Counted from the stretch's first letter, positions 13,484 through 39,450 are shown. The stretch is DNA of 64,000 bases from Wuchereria bancrofti (GCA_005281725.1 SSBO01000014.1:688978-752977); one strand, 5' to 3'. The notes: generated from the sequence alone by a model not told the origin. Numbers and translations: made by a program.

Positions 13484-16400
13484 ATTCTGAAACATGCAAG
13501 TTTTACTCATTAATATTTAACCACTTTCCTCCTTAGTCTTAGCATTTAAACATAATAATACAAAAGACTTTTTACAAATACAGTGGAATTTGAACGTTTG
13601 CGAGAATCATATTCACTTTATCTGTAATCCTTCCAGTTACAAAAGCTTATACGAAATAAAGGAAATTCATTACAAGGAAAAAAAAAATACAAAAAGGACA
13701 GGAAAGTAAAAACTAAGTTTCTTTGAAACTGTAGTTATTGATGTACATTTTGTGACACATATAACTGTTACAGCTAATGAATTTTGTGAGTTCATTATTA
13801 TTAATGTTCATTTCAAAAATTTGACAAAAATGACAATATACCCAAATATATGTACTATAAGCTCATTTTTTAAAGGAAAACACAAATTTTACATCTCTAC
13901 CTAAATTTAAGTTCCATCGTTAAAACCGACTTAAAAAGAAAGGTGAAGTCGACACAACAAAAAAACTATGAATACTAATACGAGAGCTGAGAATTTCTTG
14001 GATGTGTAATTTTGCAAATTTTCCTCCAAAAAAATCACTTCTTCTGAAATCTAGGTAAAACATAGGCCATCAACAGGTAGAAAAGATTGTAATAAACACA
14101 GAAAAATAAGCAACAAGTTCATGACCTTGTTAAGGATGCTATTATTTCAGCTGACAGTTTTAGGCATCTTATTTGAAGGTGCTAAATAAATTTCAAAGAA
14201 TAGAAATAAAAGTTGGAAAATTTTGAATACACCAATAATAATTAAATTATACTGGGTGAAAAACATTCGAACAAAGGAAAATCCTTTAAGCAGTAAATAT
14301 GATGCTAGTCTAGCACAATCTAATGAGTACTAACGACCAATGAATAATTTAAGAATGTACTCGAAAAAAGCCAGGAATGACAGGAAATCATTTAAACATA
14401 CAATTATATCAATTAAATTAATTAATACAACTATGTCGATTATCTGATTAGTGTTTAATGAAAATCAAAATGAAGTTATTTCTTGCTGCCGCTTTTTTTT
14501 TCTACTTTTGCTAGCCATTCTGTGACTTTAAGCAGATCAGAATTCTCTCTGAATGCTAAACTAATTAATATCGTTATCTGAACCAATCTATAAAAATGAG
14601 AAAAAAAAAAAAAAAAAAAAAGAACGATACGGAAATGCATCTATTTTTGTTGTAAAAAAATGTAAACTGTTCATTATACAATTTGTTACTACGAACAATA
14701 ATATTAACATACAATAAACAAGCAAGATGATTTAACTGATAACAAAAGGCTAAAGGAAAAAAAAAAAAACGAAAAACCTAAAATTTACCAAAAACCGAAA
14801 TGATAAACGAACAAATTATTTACAAAGAAAACATATTACTTCATATTCAAATATTTTATTTAATCAACAAATTCAATGTTTAATTTTTTTGGCCAAATTA
14901 TATAAGTCGAAATTATTGACTATTTCTAACCATACAACAATTTAATGATCAACATCACAATGTTATTGTTCAAGTAAATAAATCTCTCTCTCTCTCTCTC
15001 TTTCTATTCCTAGCTTATCCCTTTTCTCTGCTTTTCCCTGAATAAAATCCAAACAGAAAAAAAAAATAAAGAAAAAAAAAAAAGTCCCGAGAAAATGGGA
15101 TATCCCCGACGGATCAGTAAGCATTCGCAGAATAACAAAGAACGTTCCCTCCCCCATCTTCCCACCGTCTTCCTCTCCCAGCCGCAGCACGCAAGACTTG
15201 TCGCTCGCGTTTCTTGCCCCTCCCTCCTCTCTAGCCCTCTCTATCAGTCGTACTCTTTTATGGGTTCCTTTCGTTGCTTTTCCACGATTTATCTTTGTAA
15301 AATCAATATCTCATATTGGCGTATACTAGTTTGTTTGGAACACGAACGATGGTCGTATATTACTACTTAAAAGGTATACACGTACGTGTACATATATCTT
15401 TTAGAAAGTATAAGAATGTACATATGTATATATACGTAGCAAATATATCCAAACTTTCATTGATATCATTTATTTCACGTGACCGTTGCATATTACTTTT
15501 GCATCACGTTGGGAACAATCATATGCGACCAGTATGCATGCAAATTATCATCATTTGTTACCGCATAATCATTAAACATGTTATCATTTAGTTATCATAC
15601 TCAAATAAATTAGCAGTTCAGAATTTCCTTTGCTCTTATTTGTCCCCCATATTAGATGGCACATTTTCTTATTTGCTTATCAATAGTACACACAGATACA
15701 CACGCACATACACATTAGCGCCTTTCTTGTTCATAATTGTTTATATGTACAATGCATTACTTTTTCAATTACTATGTTTAAAGTAATCATACGTACGTAA
15801 ACTTTTTGTGCGAGATGCTTAATGTCAATTATCAAACTCCATTTAATCCGTTTAATGATTATGTTACTGATAATTTGAATTATTTTATTAATCGTTTGTT
15901 TTCTTTTGAAGAAGTATGATATCGCCATTTGGCAGTGTGTAAATTAGCTAGAAATGGTGTCAGAAGTTGAGTGAAAGACAGGTATGAAATGATATCAGAC
16001 AAAAAGTAAATGAAATGTACTTTTTTTATATTTCTACATTCGTTGCATTGTATAGTGGCCGTGCGCCGCGTAATATCAGGAACAAATAAATCAATCACAG
16101 GTGAACACTATACTGCAAGTGCATGATGCAAACCTATTATTTGTAGAAAAAAAAATGAGTTTTCCTCTATTTAATTTCAAAGGGATGTGTTACAAGTGAC
16201 TACAATTGAATTTGACTACAATTTTTATCATTTTGGATCAGAAATTGAAATATATAGATTTCACTTTTTTTTTTCTTTTTTGGATAGATGTTTTATTGTT
16301 ATGAAAATAATCATAATGTATGTTTCATAATTTCGCTAAAAGTGGCTATAGTTGGATCATATATCCTGTGATGCGCTTTTCTCGACGTTTCCTAAAGTGT

Positions 16401-18127
16401 ATACCGGTGCTACTCTTATGGAAACATATGTATAGTACCATTTCAGATGGATTATATTTCAGGGTCGAGTTTCGCAGCCAAAAGAATTGAACGGCTGGTT
16501 CTGTTTTATTGCCAAAGGTTTTTGAACAAATCGATGAAGAAAATATGACTTTTTAAATTCGATTTTGGATTATTTTGAGAAAAAAACCAGCATTTACTAA
16601 TGAGCACTGATAAGGTAGAAATAGTTTCGAGACCCTTCCATGGTCAGATTTGACAACGTGAAAATTTTCTAAAAATTGCCTACACCACTGTAACAGATTT
16701 AAAATTGATAAGACCTGAAATTTCGGACTTACCTAACAGAATGATAATTTTCAAATTTCTCGGAAAATTTACCAATTTTTAGGTGGTTTTTAATGATTTT
16801 TCCTGTTTACTTTAAAAGGGTACTTTTCCTTCCAAAAATTTCGAAATGTAAATTCATCGACTGAAAGTTCTAGATGTTCCAGCTAGCACACATTAGTGAT
16901 ATTGGTGTGTTACGGCAGTGAAATAACTGGTCAAATCAAAATGTGAGAATGGCAACTGATGCAGATAATTTTTTTTTTCGTCCAATTATTCTTAAAGTGA
17001 AAAATTCTTAAGACAAAGCAGGCATTAAAGTCAGCCAAAATCTGCAAATGGATTAATATTAATGGAAATTTTGAAATTTCAGTGCCTTTTCATTACTAGT
17101 GTCAAAGGTTTCCGAAAAATGATTACACATAAGCATTTACTCCGTTCTATTTATGGTTGTTGTCTGCCGGCGATATTTGTACAAATTTCTGTGCTTCCAT
17201 TTTATTACAAAAATTTTTAAACTACTCCATTAAAGAACTGAAGAATGTGTGAGAGTGGACTATTAATTTAATATTACATATGATAATACGCAGTGGTAGA
17301 CAATTTTACGTGAACAAGACAATAATCTTAACTTGTTTACCTATTTAGAATATGATTGCAATCTATGTAAAAAATCAGTAAAATTTCATGAATTTATTAT
17401 TAATTACCATTTCATTTTGTACTCATAATTTTTGAACTTTTTTTCATTCCTGAATTACATTTAAGAGGAATGATAATTTGCAAATTTATGCAACAGAAAA
17501 AATATGAACGAGCACCACAATAAGTGCAAGTCGTTGAATGATTCAACACATGAAAGAAAAAAAAAGGGAAAGAAGAGGTAAATATGTACTTTTGCTAGGT
17601 TTTTTTTCCTGGCCAAATAAGACGCTTTATTATAAATGATCCGATTTTATTGATGTGTGGAATTTTTCACCGTCAAAACTGAGGTCCTGCTTAAACTTGA
17701 TGTTTTGAAATGATGTAACAGACTGTTAATATATGCTTTTTTTTTTTTCAATATTTCATTTTAATTGAAATTGAGAAATGCATTTTTTTTGTGAAAAAAA
17801 AACATTTGTGAAATGATTCGTTTTCATTTATTAATTACAAACAGCAAACTGTGGTATACAGGTCATTTTTTGTAACAATTCAGTGTCGTTAGCTTATAAT
17901 ACATAACAATTTTAAGATGGTCAGGTGATGATAGTAATAATTGTACAAAGTCAAATAAAATCGTACATTAATTGCTGTGTGTCAGTGTGGTTCTGATTCT
18001 GATTCTGACACAAATTTGAGATTAAATCATTTTTTTTTTTTCACTTTTTCATTTATTAAACCATTTTTTTTTCACCTATTTGTTTACTCGTTAAAATATT
18101 TTGCAATGTGAATTACACGCAACAACA

Positions 18128-18182
18128 ACTTTGCATCTTGTTTGAAATATTTAGTTTGCATCTTGTTTGAAATATTTAGTTT
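18128..18182. repeat. 26-bp direct duplication
   Basis: Two adjacent, identical copies of a unit beginning TTTGCATCTTGTTTGAAATA (26 bases each) lie head to tail, followed by the start of a third. This is a simple recent tandem duplication in non-coding DNA. Confidence 0.85.
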
Positions 18183-21100
18183 GCTCTGTTTCTAACAACA
18201 ACTGCCATTAAATCTTCACGTCATGAGGACATCTTTTACGTCACCAAGAATTTTCGAATATGCAGCGAGAGATTCTGAATATAAAATATCGAAATTTTGT
18301 TCGTTACACGGGTATAATGAGGAGATTCATAATTAAAATAAGAAAAGATAATTGATAAAACAAAATAACAGTGATAAAGAATAACAAAAAAAAAAAAGGA
18401 ATGATAATAGTATAATAGATCAGAAAAACATTCTATGGTCATTCAATTAGGATAATTTTTTTTGAGAATTATCTTTAAATTCCGAAAGTTTTCAAAACTT
18501 CTTTTGTAACATTTTCAGAAATGCTACTGATTTCGTTATAAATAATAAAAATTGTTTGCCATTTAAAAAAAGAATTTGCATATAAAAGGAAAATATATTA
18601 ATTATTGATGCAATGCTTAAAATGCACTTTAATTCAATTTCTTCGTATAAAAAACAATTACGATGATAGTGGTAGTCAATATAGTAATAGTAATACTAGT
18701 GTTATCATTAGTAGTGATAATAACAAATAGAAATAGTTAATAATTGATAAGAATAATAATTGAATTGGTAATAATAGTAATTGATAATAATAATAATTAA
18801 TAATAATGATAATGATAAATAATAATCATAATAATAATGACAATGATAATAATAAATAGTACGTATAAATAATAATAGTAAATGATAATGGTAATAGTAA
18901 CAGTCATAACAATATAATTCTCCCTCATTTTACCTTATCAAAACTTACTGGAGTACTTTAAGATATTTTGTTCATTTAAGTAGTAGTTGTTATTTCGAGA
19001 TCATTTCACACGAAAAGCACATGGCAACGCAAGAACGTACCTTCAATTAGTTTTTTTTTTTTTTCAAAATTGCTTTTTATTCATTAACCGGATTCGTTTT
19101 GCTTATCAGTGAGTTATCATTCATTCTTTTGTAATATTTGTTATTCTTTCATCGCTTTTCTTTTTTCTTTGATTTTTAAAAAATTTCATTCTACTTAATT
19201 AGTATTTTTTAGAACATAAGTTTTAAGTATTTAAGATGAATTTCAAGATTATTACTACTGCTACTATTACTAATACTATTACTACTAATATTACTACTAC
19301 TGCTCCTACTATTAATAGTATTAATACAATAACAACAAGTATTACTACTACTGTTACTTTTGTTGATAGTATTGTTTCATTTCTCTATTAGTATCATCTA
19401 TTTTTTTAATTAATAAGGTAAAAGAAAAAGTTGGGTTTTTTTTTTTAATGCTATTTATTGAGTAAATTTTAGAATAAGCAAAAAAAAAAAAAGAGCATAA
19501 TGTGATTAAAAAATTTTATTATTTGTTGCTACGACAACAACAAATTTTTCTCTCATTCTATAACATTTGATAAATTGTTATGTTCTTTTAAAACAGAAGT
19601 AAATCTCATTTATCATTTCCATGAAATAATTTTTATTTCTGTTCGTTAGTTATTTCATCACATATGCACTCATTTAAACTTTTTAATCACCCCTTCTTAA
19701 CTAATGAAATATGAAAATAACAAATTCCTTTTTTTCTTTTTTTTTTCTTAATGCTATTTGTTGAATAAATTTTAGAATGATTTATCGTCTAATAGAAATC
19801 AATTTTTTCTTTTCTTAATTCATTTTAAATTTGCCATCTGAGTGATTTTTTTTTTTGTAATTATTTTTAGTGGAAAAAAAAAGTTATATTATCCAATTTC
19901 AATATTAATTTATGCTATTTATTCTTTTCTATTTTTGTCCAAGCTATTAAATTATAAAATATTATGTATTTATCACTGTTATAAAAGTTATTAAATATCA
20001 TATATGGTTATGATATAGGAGTTAAATACAAAAAAAAAAAAAAAAATGAGAAAAAAAAAAGCCTTAAAATATCAGTTTACAAATCCATATTTAATAAAAT
20101 GCATGATTTCAATTTCCATTTTTTTTTTCTTGGTTTAAATGAATGTTACTAAAGTTAAACTAAACAATATGATAAGTGATTAGAATTATTTTTATCTAAT
20201 CATAAATTAATTGCAATACATCTTCACTCTTTTGCATTCCCTTATTTCAAACAACCAATTATGCTGAACTACTATTACGTTCAAATTAAAATCCTAAGTT
20301 ATCTATTGATTTTCGAAAATTTACTTATAATTTCAATTTTTAATTTATTTCCAAAATAAAATATTCCATAACAATTGCAACTTTTTTTTACTGGTACTAT
20401 TAAATTATGCATACATCTGCCAAATCATTATTGCAACATTTACTCATTTTGTAAACTGAAAAAAAAAAAATTTTTTTTTTTTGCTTTTATAAAACGCAAA
20501 TAGTATAAGAAATAAAAATAGTTAAAAATGAACAAATAAATAAACGGTGAATTTTATAATATGCACAGTAATTCGTTTAAAAAAAAAAATTGCAATCTAA
20601 TTCAATTGAAAATTTTTCTCTAAAAAAAAAGAAAAAAAAAAACTAATAAATGAAATTTCTCTATTATTAGTAACGATGATAATATGCATTAAGCAAATTG
20701 TGTATAAGCGATTCAAGCAGAATCATCCACTAATAACAACAATTAATTAGGTTTTTTTTTTAAAAAAAAAAAAAATTTTTGAAAATTCTTCATGGGTACA
20801 TTTGTAAAAATGATAAAAGCTTGAAAAGATTAAAATTGCTTAAACATAAGTTTCAAATTCTGAAACTAAATTCAACACTTCTGCTTTATTCAAAGATCAC
20901 TGATTAAATTTGATATGTCTAAGTTTAGAATATTGAAATTTTGATATTAAATATCTATCATTACATGTGATTTCGTATTTATCAGTATTAACATGCAAGT
21001 TATAAATGTTACTCGCAAATTGGACATGAAACAAAAAAAAAAAAAGTCCCAATATTTCAGGTAAATTTTTATCATAAAATAATAAATTTTACATTGTGTG

Positions 21101-21400
21101 ATATTGATATTTTTATAACAATAATAATGCATTAATAAGTATGAAAATTTCAAATTTGATCAGCAAAAAAAGAAAAAGGAAAAAAATTCTTTATCAAAAA
21201 GTTTAACTGTTAAAAGTTGATTAAAATAAGTGAAGAATAAATGATTATCATTTTACTATCTTCATTTAGAAACTGATTCATTTTGCAAACTTATCTCCGA
21301 TGCTAATATTGAAAAAAAAAATAATAACAATAAGCAAATCAAATTTGATCCAATGCTTGGAAAATATTGAATTTCATATCAATTTATTGCTCAGTCGTTA

Positions 21401-21436
<36 letters not shown>

Positions 21437-22789
21437 TCTTCATCAATTTATCTTTTATATTAATTTATTTACTTTTATTATTATAAATGTCATATTTTAA
21501 TCTATTAAGATGTGATACAATATAATGCAAACATTTAATCAGTCATAAATAGTGCAAAATAAGTTTAATCCACAACTTTCAAATATATCATTTGATAGCA
21601 TTTATAATGTTTAATCGAATTGAAATGAATACTGATAATAATTGAGATTAGTTAAGACGATTTCAGATTTCTCATTCTTTTATTTTTTTCCCTTCTTTCT
21701 TTCATTCCTATTGATATTTATATGATTGTGCAAAAAAAAAAAAAGAAGAGAAGAAAAAATATGTACATATGCTAAAATTTTAATTTTCGTAACAATATTT
21801 TCAAGGATTGAAATTTTGTTAATATAGAAATAAAAATTCCTATTAGTTAGATATGAATTGTTCCTCTTTTTTTTTTTTTTCGTTCTTTTCCTTTTTGAAA
21901 TTTATATTTGTTTACTGAATTGATATGATCCAGTTTTAATCTCTTCTTCAAATCATAGCAAACAAATTTTTCTTCATTTCATTTCACTTATTTTCCATCT
22001 AGTTACTGTATACATTCTTCAAGTGATAATATTTGAATTTTTTTTTTCTTTTTATATTTTTTTTTTTTTTTTGTCAATCATAATTTTTATCTGAACTAAT
22101 CTTTTCTAATGAATATTTGTTTAAGTTTTGCCTCAAATAATCTTGTCTAATGAATATTTGTTTATTCATTTCTTCTCATATTCACTTATTTGTTTATCAG
22201 TTAGATATTGATGATAATATTTTTATCATATAATGCCAGCTGATTATCATATCCATCTATTTCAATATTGTTCAATTTTAAACAATGATATTATTATATC
22301 ACGTTTGTTTGTTCATATGATTTGATCACATTTCAAATGGGCTCAAAATAGAAAACAAAAAGGAAAAAAAAATTTTTTTTTTTTTATTTTTATTATTAAA
22401 GCTTTTGATAAATGTTTAAGTGCATCATTAAGATCGAAATGTATCAGATTACAGTATGATCGTAAAATTTGTTGAAATAATATCAGTGATGAAAAATAAA
22501 AAAAACGAATGAAAAGAAAAAAAAAAGATTTGTATGTATGACAATAAAGATAAAAAGGTAAAATTATTATAACTTTTTTCTATATTGTCGAATTAATTTT
22601 TATTATAATTTAACATATTTAATAATACTGTTTAGCATATATTATTTATTATAATTAGTTATAAAAAGTTTCTGTTAATTAGTTTTAAGAATAATTATTG
22701 TCATTTTATTTACATGTATTTTCATTTGGTATGTTTTTCTTTTTTCTTTTTTTAAACATCTACATTTTAAATTTTGTATTAATATTTCA

Positions 22790-23330
22790 TATTTTCAAAT
22801 TTATATTTTGTATTATTTATTTCTTTTTTACTTCATTTTTTATATACTTTCATATTGTATATTCGTAATTTATATTTTATGTATTTATATTTTCATTATA
22901 TTTTTAAATTATGAATTTATATCATATATTATCTACTTATGTTTCATTTTTTTTTCATATTTGCATTTTATACAGTGCATTTACATTTTATGTATTTATA
23001 TTTGATCATAATTTTAAATTATATATTTAAATAATATTTTATATATTTATGCTTTATATTTTTTTTAATCTTTTCTTTTCACATGGTATATTTATATTTA
23101 TATTTTGTGTATCTATATTTAATTATATTTTTAAATTATGTATTTATATTTTATATTACATATTTATGTTTTATGTTTTTTTACATTTACATTTTGTATA
23201 ATACATCTATATTTATATTTTCTATTTTTTTTATCATACATTTATATTTGATTACAAATTTTAAATTATTTATATATATATATATATTTGATATTATGTA
23301 TTTATATTTGATGTATTTCTAATTCATTTC
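22790..23330. repeat. Degenerate ~120-bp AT-rich tandem repeat
   Basis: A core TTTTAAATTAT recurs at 22902, 23012, 23129 and 23259 (spacings 110, 117 and 130). Each copy is flanked by similar arrangements of TATTTATATTT and CATATTTATGTTT-like words. The repeat is almost pure A/T. The Tyr/Phe/Ile-rich frames here are only a reflection of base composition. Confidence 0.6.
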
Positions 23331-24105
23331 ATATCTAGCAGATAAACAAACACAAACATACGACACTGTTAGGCACGATAGAGTGCGAAATGATTTTTGC
23401 TGATTGTTACACACCTCCAATAACTATTGTATGTTTTAAGCAAACGTTTATACTGATGGGAAAAGGATGGGTAGAAAGAAAGATACCCGAGAAAGTGGAT
23501 GGGTAACATAGAACATTCATCGATACATGCATATATAGAGACATACAGAAACACACACACACACACTGTCATCATTTTATGTTCAATGTTTCTGCAAAGA
23601 CATGAAGCAATAAGTTTATAAATCAATTTTAAGCTTAGAACTTGTCTATTTCATTCTTATATTTGTTAATTTGAATAGGAAGCAAAAAAAAAAAAAAAAG
23701 AAAAAGAAAAGAGAGAAAAGTTTATTAGTGTAACAATTTTAATGTTAACTTATCAAGCTGATTGATTTCTTAATTAAATAAAATGATAATAGTATTATGA
23801 ATAAAATGTTCATTTTAATTGCTAATTCTAATTGATTATCAGTAGTAATTTGGAAGAGAATGTATTCGTTTACTTAATTAATTAATTAATTAATTAATAT
23901 TAATTTGAAAATAATTGCCATGATTAAATAAGTATTCTATTCAATAGTAAATACATTTTACTTTCATCTCTTTCCTCTTCCTCTTAACTCATCTCTCTAT
24001 TAATATGTTTTATTATAAAATAATGATTTTTATTAACTTTTGCTAAGTTAATTTCATAATTTCAATAATACTTTTATCAAATTACAACTAACTTATGTAT
24101 TATGG

Positions 24106-24107
<2 letters not shown>

Positions 24108-24151
<44 letters not shown>

Positions 24152-24214
24152 AAAAAAAAAAACAAAAAAAAAAAATCGAAAAAAATAAAAAATGAAAAAA
24201 AAAAATAAAAAGGA
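24108..24214. repeat. Long poly-A tract before assembly gap
   Basis: About 100 bases of nearly pure A, with a few T, C and G interruptions, run up to the stretch of Ns. Such homopolymers commonly break assemblies. Confidence 0.9.
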
Positions 24215-24226
24215 NNNNNNNNNNNN
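24215..24226. other. Assembly gap (12 N)
   Basis: Twelve consecutive undetermined bases, flanked by poly-A on one side and a 36-bp tandem repeat on the other. The true gap size is unknown. Confidence 1.
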
Positions 24227-24362
24227 TCATTTCATTTGTTCACGTTACTTACTTTTACTTCTTCATTTCATTTGTTCACGTTACTTACTTTTACTTCTTC
24301 ATTTCATTTGTTCACGTTACTTACTTTTACTTCTTCATTTCATTTGTTCACGTTACTTCTGT
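24227..24362. repeat. 36-bp tandem repeat, truncated by gap
   Basis: The core CACGTTACTT recurs at 24241, 24277, 24313 and 24349, an exact 36-base period. The first three intervals are nearly perfect and the array then decays, with weaker echoes of TTCACGTT and ATTCAC up to about 24420. Because it starts at the edge of the gap, the array is probably longer in the genome. Confidence 0.92.
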
Positions 24363-25679
24363 TTTTTCACTTCAATTATTCACGTTTCTTTTGTCCTCTA
24401 TTTCAGCTATTCACTTAACCGTTTTTTGTAGGTATAATATGCTGATAATAAGAGGTACTTCACAAGAATATTTATCAGTTATTTTTAAATTTTTGAATCC
24501 TTAATTTTTAACTGCTCAATTTTACCGATAATTCGGTTTTTTCCGTTGTTTTCCATCCTTTATTGCTTCTTCTATTTCCCTTTTGCTTATTGATGAACAG
24601 TTTTCATCTGTTCCATTCGACATTCAACAAATTCATTGCATTAAATAATTTGTCATGGTGTCATGTTGTCCTGTCGTTACTGTGACTGTGCATTAAAATA
24701 TTTTTGAATACTTTGATAGGTTCTGTATTATCCACTAAAATTTACAATTGTTGCATTTTTATTGATTATTTAATATGGAATTTTCGCATATTTGCAAATA
24801 TTTCAATTCGTTTTCGTTAAAAACAATGAATTTAACAAGAATAACTAACATGTTAAATAAATAATTAGTAAAAATTAGATAAATGTGCAAAAAATCTTTT
24901 CCTCCAAATCTAATTTAAATAATTAGTATAAGCATCTGTTATTACTGCAAAAATGGGTAGTGAAAAGCAATGTTAATGTAACCATATTTAAATATATGAT
25001 TTGAAATAATACAAATATTAATAAAAAGCAGAAAAAAATTAAATGAATCTTAAATAAATCTCTAAACGTCATGAAAAAAAAAAGAAATGACAGATCTTAA
25101 AACTCATTCATGCAGATTTTTTAATTACAAAACTTTTTACTATATTCTTTTTTTTCCGTCAATTTCTAATTTCATTCTTTTATATCCCTCAATTATATGA
25201 TATCTTTTTTTTTTTCTCCTAGCTTTTAAATCTTGTTTAGTCCATTTCTAAGATTGACTACTACTACATTTTCTTTATTGAATTAATTTCGGATTAAATT
25301 TAGCAAAAATAAAATTTAATAAAATTGAATGGATATGAATTTTCTTTGTTCACTTACGAACTACTAATTGAACTGCATGCAGTATTTAATTATCATAGAT
25401 GTGGAGCATTTTAAAATAACTTAGCACTTTGCTGAATAATAAATCTCAAATCTGTCTATACAAAAATAATTTAATTAAATTGACATATTTATTTATCATT
25501 TCGTATAAAAGTGTCTACAATTTCTACTTTATCATTGTTTTCAATCTCTTATTTTGTTCACCACTTTCTTTTTTTTTAAAAAAAGATCAAAAAAAAAATT
25601 TTTTTATTTTTTATTTTTCCTTTCCTTTTACGAATTCATGAATTAATTGAGGTGTTCCTTTTTTTTTTTTTTTTTTTGA

Positions 25680-25801
25680 CTTTTATTTTCTAGTGTGTGT
25701 AATCAAGAAGTGAAGTGATTAACACGTGGTTGGCGGGCGGGTTGGCAGACGACAAAATTGCTGTCAATTCGGTACCACTATATTATTAACTACGACAAAC
25801 G
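25680..25801 (+). promoter_or_regulatory. Candidate noncoding first exon of the flippase gene
   Basis: This block is much more GC-rich than its surroundings, contains no ATG, and ends ACAAACG followed by a GTAATG donor at 25802. The next acceptor (TTTTAG, AG at 26104-26105) lies one base before the flippase ATG. The arrangement fits a 5' UTR exon spliced to the first coding exon. The 5' limit is not defined; trans-splicing at 26105 is the alternative. Confidence 0.45.
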
Positions 25802-26106
25802 GTAATGCTATACACTAATTGCTTTATCACTAATTTATTGATTTTCGTAAACAAAACATTTTTTTTTTCTTTTTTTGACAAATTTTTAGCAAATTCTTTA
25901 TTTTTTCCTTTTTTCTTCTTTTTTTTTTCAATTCGAATTTAATGTAATTAATGAATTAATTGATTCAGTATTTCACGGCAGTTATCTGTGATAGTATTTA
26001 AAAGTTTTCTAAATTATTAAATTAGCTATTCTGAATTCAATTTCATTATACATTTATAATTCGTTTAAAATTTTCATTTTTCTTCTTTTTTTTTTCGTAT
26101 TTTAGA

Positions 26107-37761
<11,655 letters not shown>

Positions 37762-37774
37762 AACTTTCAAAGCC

Positions 37775-37780
37775 AATAAA
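37775..37780 (+). terminator. AATAAA polyadenylation signal of the flippase gene
   Basis: AATAAA lies 13 bases past the TAA stop at 37759-37761, giving a very short 3' UTR, as is common in nematodes. No other AATAAA was noted closer to the stop. Confidence 0.65.
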
Positions 37781-39450
37781 TCTTTAAAAAATATTAATTA
37801 GTTAGTCTATGTGCATCATTGGGTATTTTTGTCATCTAGTCTTTTTTTTCCTTTCAAAAATTTTTTGTTTCTTTTTTTATCTCATGCTGTAATGCCCTGT
37901 AGATATTCCATTCTCTCCTTGCTCTTTGCTATTTTTCAATTCTGAGATCTGTGTGTTTTTGACACCTCTACGTCTACGAATTTAACTTTTTCATTTTATG
38001 TCCCATCATATGTTGATCTTGAAACAATCACCTGTCCCGGGTAGTCAAATTTATAGTTTCTAAGATGATGATGCATCTGAAAAGAGCTTAACTGCTACTT
38101 TTTGTTCCTACCAATCTCAAGAACTGGCTTTGTTTTTTTATTTATTAACATTAGGAAAGAACATTAAGTGATGTCATTCCTTCAATTTTGTTTCTTCTTG
38201 TACGATTCACATTGAAACTGTAATTTCTACTGGTAAAAATCTGATCTACAATAAGTGTATAAAATTAAGGAAAAACTTATATCGCTATTAGAAATGAACA
38301 ATTCTCATCAAGTAGTATTATCAAGAATTCAACAGATGAATGCCGTGCACATTTCAAAGGGTATACCATCGGTAATCATGTAGGGATAGCTAAATTTCAT
38401 CACTTTCTCTAGTATACTTTGAGAAATGAAACAAAACATTTTACTATCTAAAAACAAATGAGATACGAAAATTGTCACAATTGGTTCACAATTGCTAACT
38501 AGTACAACAAGTTATACGCGTAATTCCATATGTGCTAAGATCACCGGAATCAATATCATCGTGAAACAGAAAGTTTTATACTCACATACATGCATTATCT
38601 ATGATAAGATTGATAATATAACTAGTAACAAAATATAATTTAAATTCATTAATCTTGAAATAACATTTGGAATGAAATAACATCACATTTACTGTATGAT
38701 CTGGAAAATCTCGAAATAACTATCGATGAAACAAAGCACAAATCAGCAATATCTACTGACTTCGATGAAAGAGAACACAAATCATTCCAAAGCAGTACTA
38801 TATCAATCTGTTTGGAACTGCTGATCGAAATATTCCGTTTAACTGATATCGAATTTTAACAGCCACTATGACAATCAGTTCGTGGATGCGCAAATTCATG
38901 TGTGTCTGAAAATCAGCCAAGCAAAAACAAAACTCACCCTTACTTCGCAAATGCTATGCTATTAAAATTCCTTTTTTTAATCAATAATTTCTTGTTTCAA
39001 TGTCTAATTATCTAAAACTGCCTTGAAAAGAAATCACTGGACCCGAATATCTAAAATCCTAAAAATGTTGAAAATAACCAAGAAAATACTATGAATTAAT
39101 AAGTTGTACAGAAAGAAGATATTCATACAATCAAATAAATTGTACTACAATTACATAAGCGAAAACATATGAATACGAATAAGTGACATAGTTTGAACTT
39201 GGAAATTTACTGAATCAGAAAATCATAAATCGGAGAAATATTGGAAACATTCATCAATAGGAAATATTTTATCTTATGCATGGAAGCGGAAAAGCAAAAA
39301 AGTGTTTAAAGTGTACTGAAATCATGATTTGAAGTCCTAAATTTACACTTTCAATTTTATAACATTAGATGGCTGCACAATCAAACTTTCGATTCTGACC
39401 AAAAATTTGGTGCTTACTAATAACTTAAGCACGAAAAAAAAAAAAAAAAA
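37781..39450. other. Convergent intergenic region
   Basis: This separates the 3' ends of the plus-strand flippase and the minus-strand synaptojanin. I see no exon-like frame. Base composition is somewhat less AT-extreme than the desert upstream, so it may include a long synaptojanin 3' UTR. A T-run follows the synaptojanin stop directly on the minus strand. Confidence 0.55.

Larger units (their letters stand above)
13484..25680. other. 12-kb gene desert, AT-rich with simple repeats
   Basis: No exon-like frame was found on either strand. The region contains a (TC)n tract at about 14982-15003, a locally GC-rich block at about 15090-15260, scattered TAA/TGA-type degenerate trinucleotides at about 18660-18920 and 19240-19380, long A or T runs (for example T at 21403-21434), and the tandem repeats listed separately. 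The 15.1-15.26 kb block could hold the promoter or first noncoding exon of the minus-strand gene, but I cannot place a donor site. Confidence 0.6.

Noticed and set aside
14963..15370. Open frames in the GC-rich block near 15.1-15.26 kb
   Set aside because: The peptides look random and have no in-phase splice partners; more likely promoter or untranslated sequence.
20461..20485. A-run directly followed by a T-run as a hairpin element (also near 22367, 35090, 35800 and 59742)
   Set aside because: Pure A/T homopolymer junctions are frequent throughout this AT-rich window and carry no specific sequence, unlike the GC-stemmed palindrome at 26526.
22808..23322. Tyr/Phe/Ile-rich plus-strand open frames
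   Set aside because: Artefacts of an AT-only tandem repeat lacking stop codons in some frames.
24192..24431. Repetitive open frames over the 36-bp array
   Set aside because: They cross an N gap and exist only because 36 is a multiple of three; no start context or homology.
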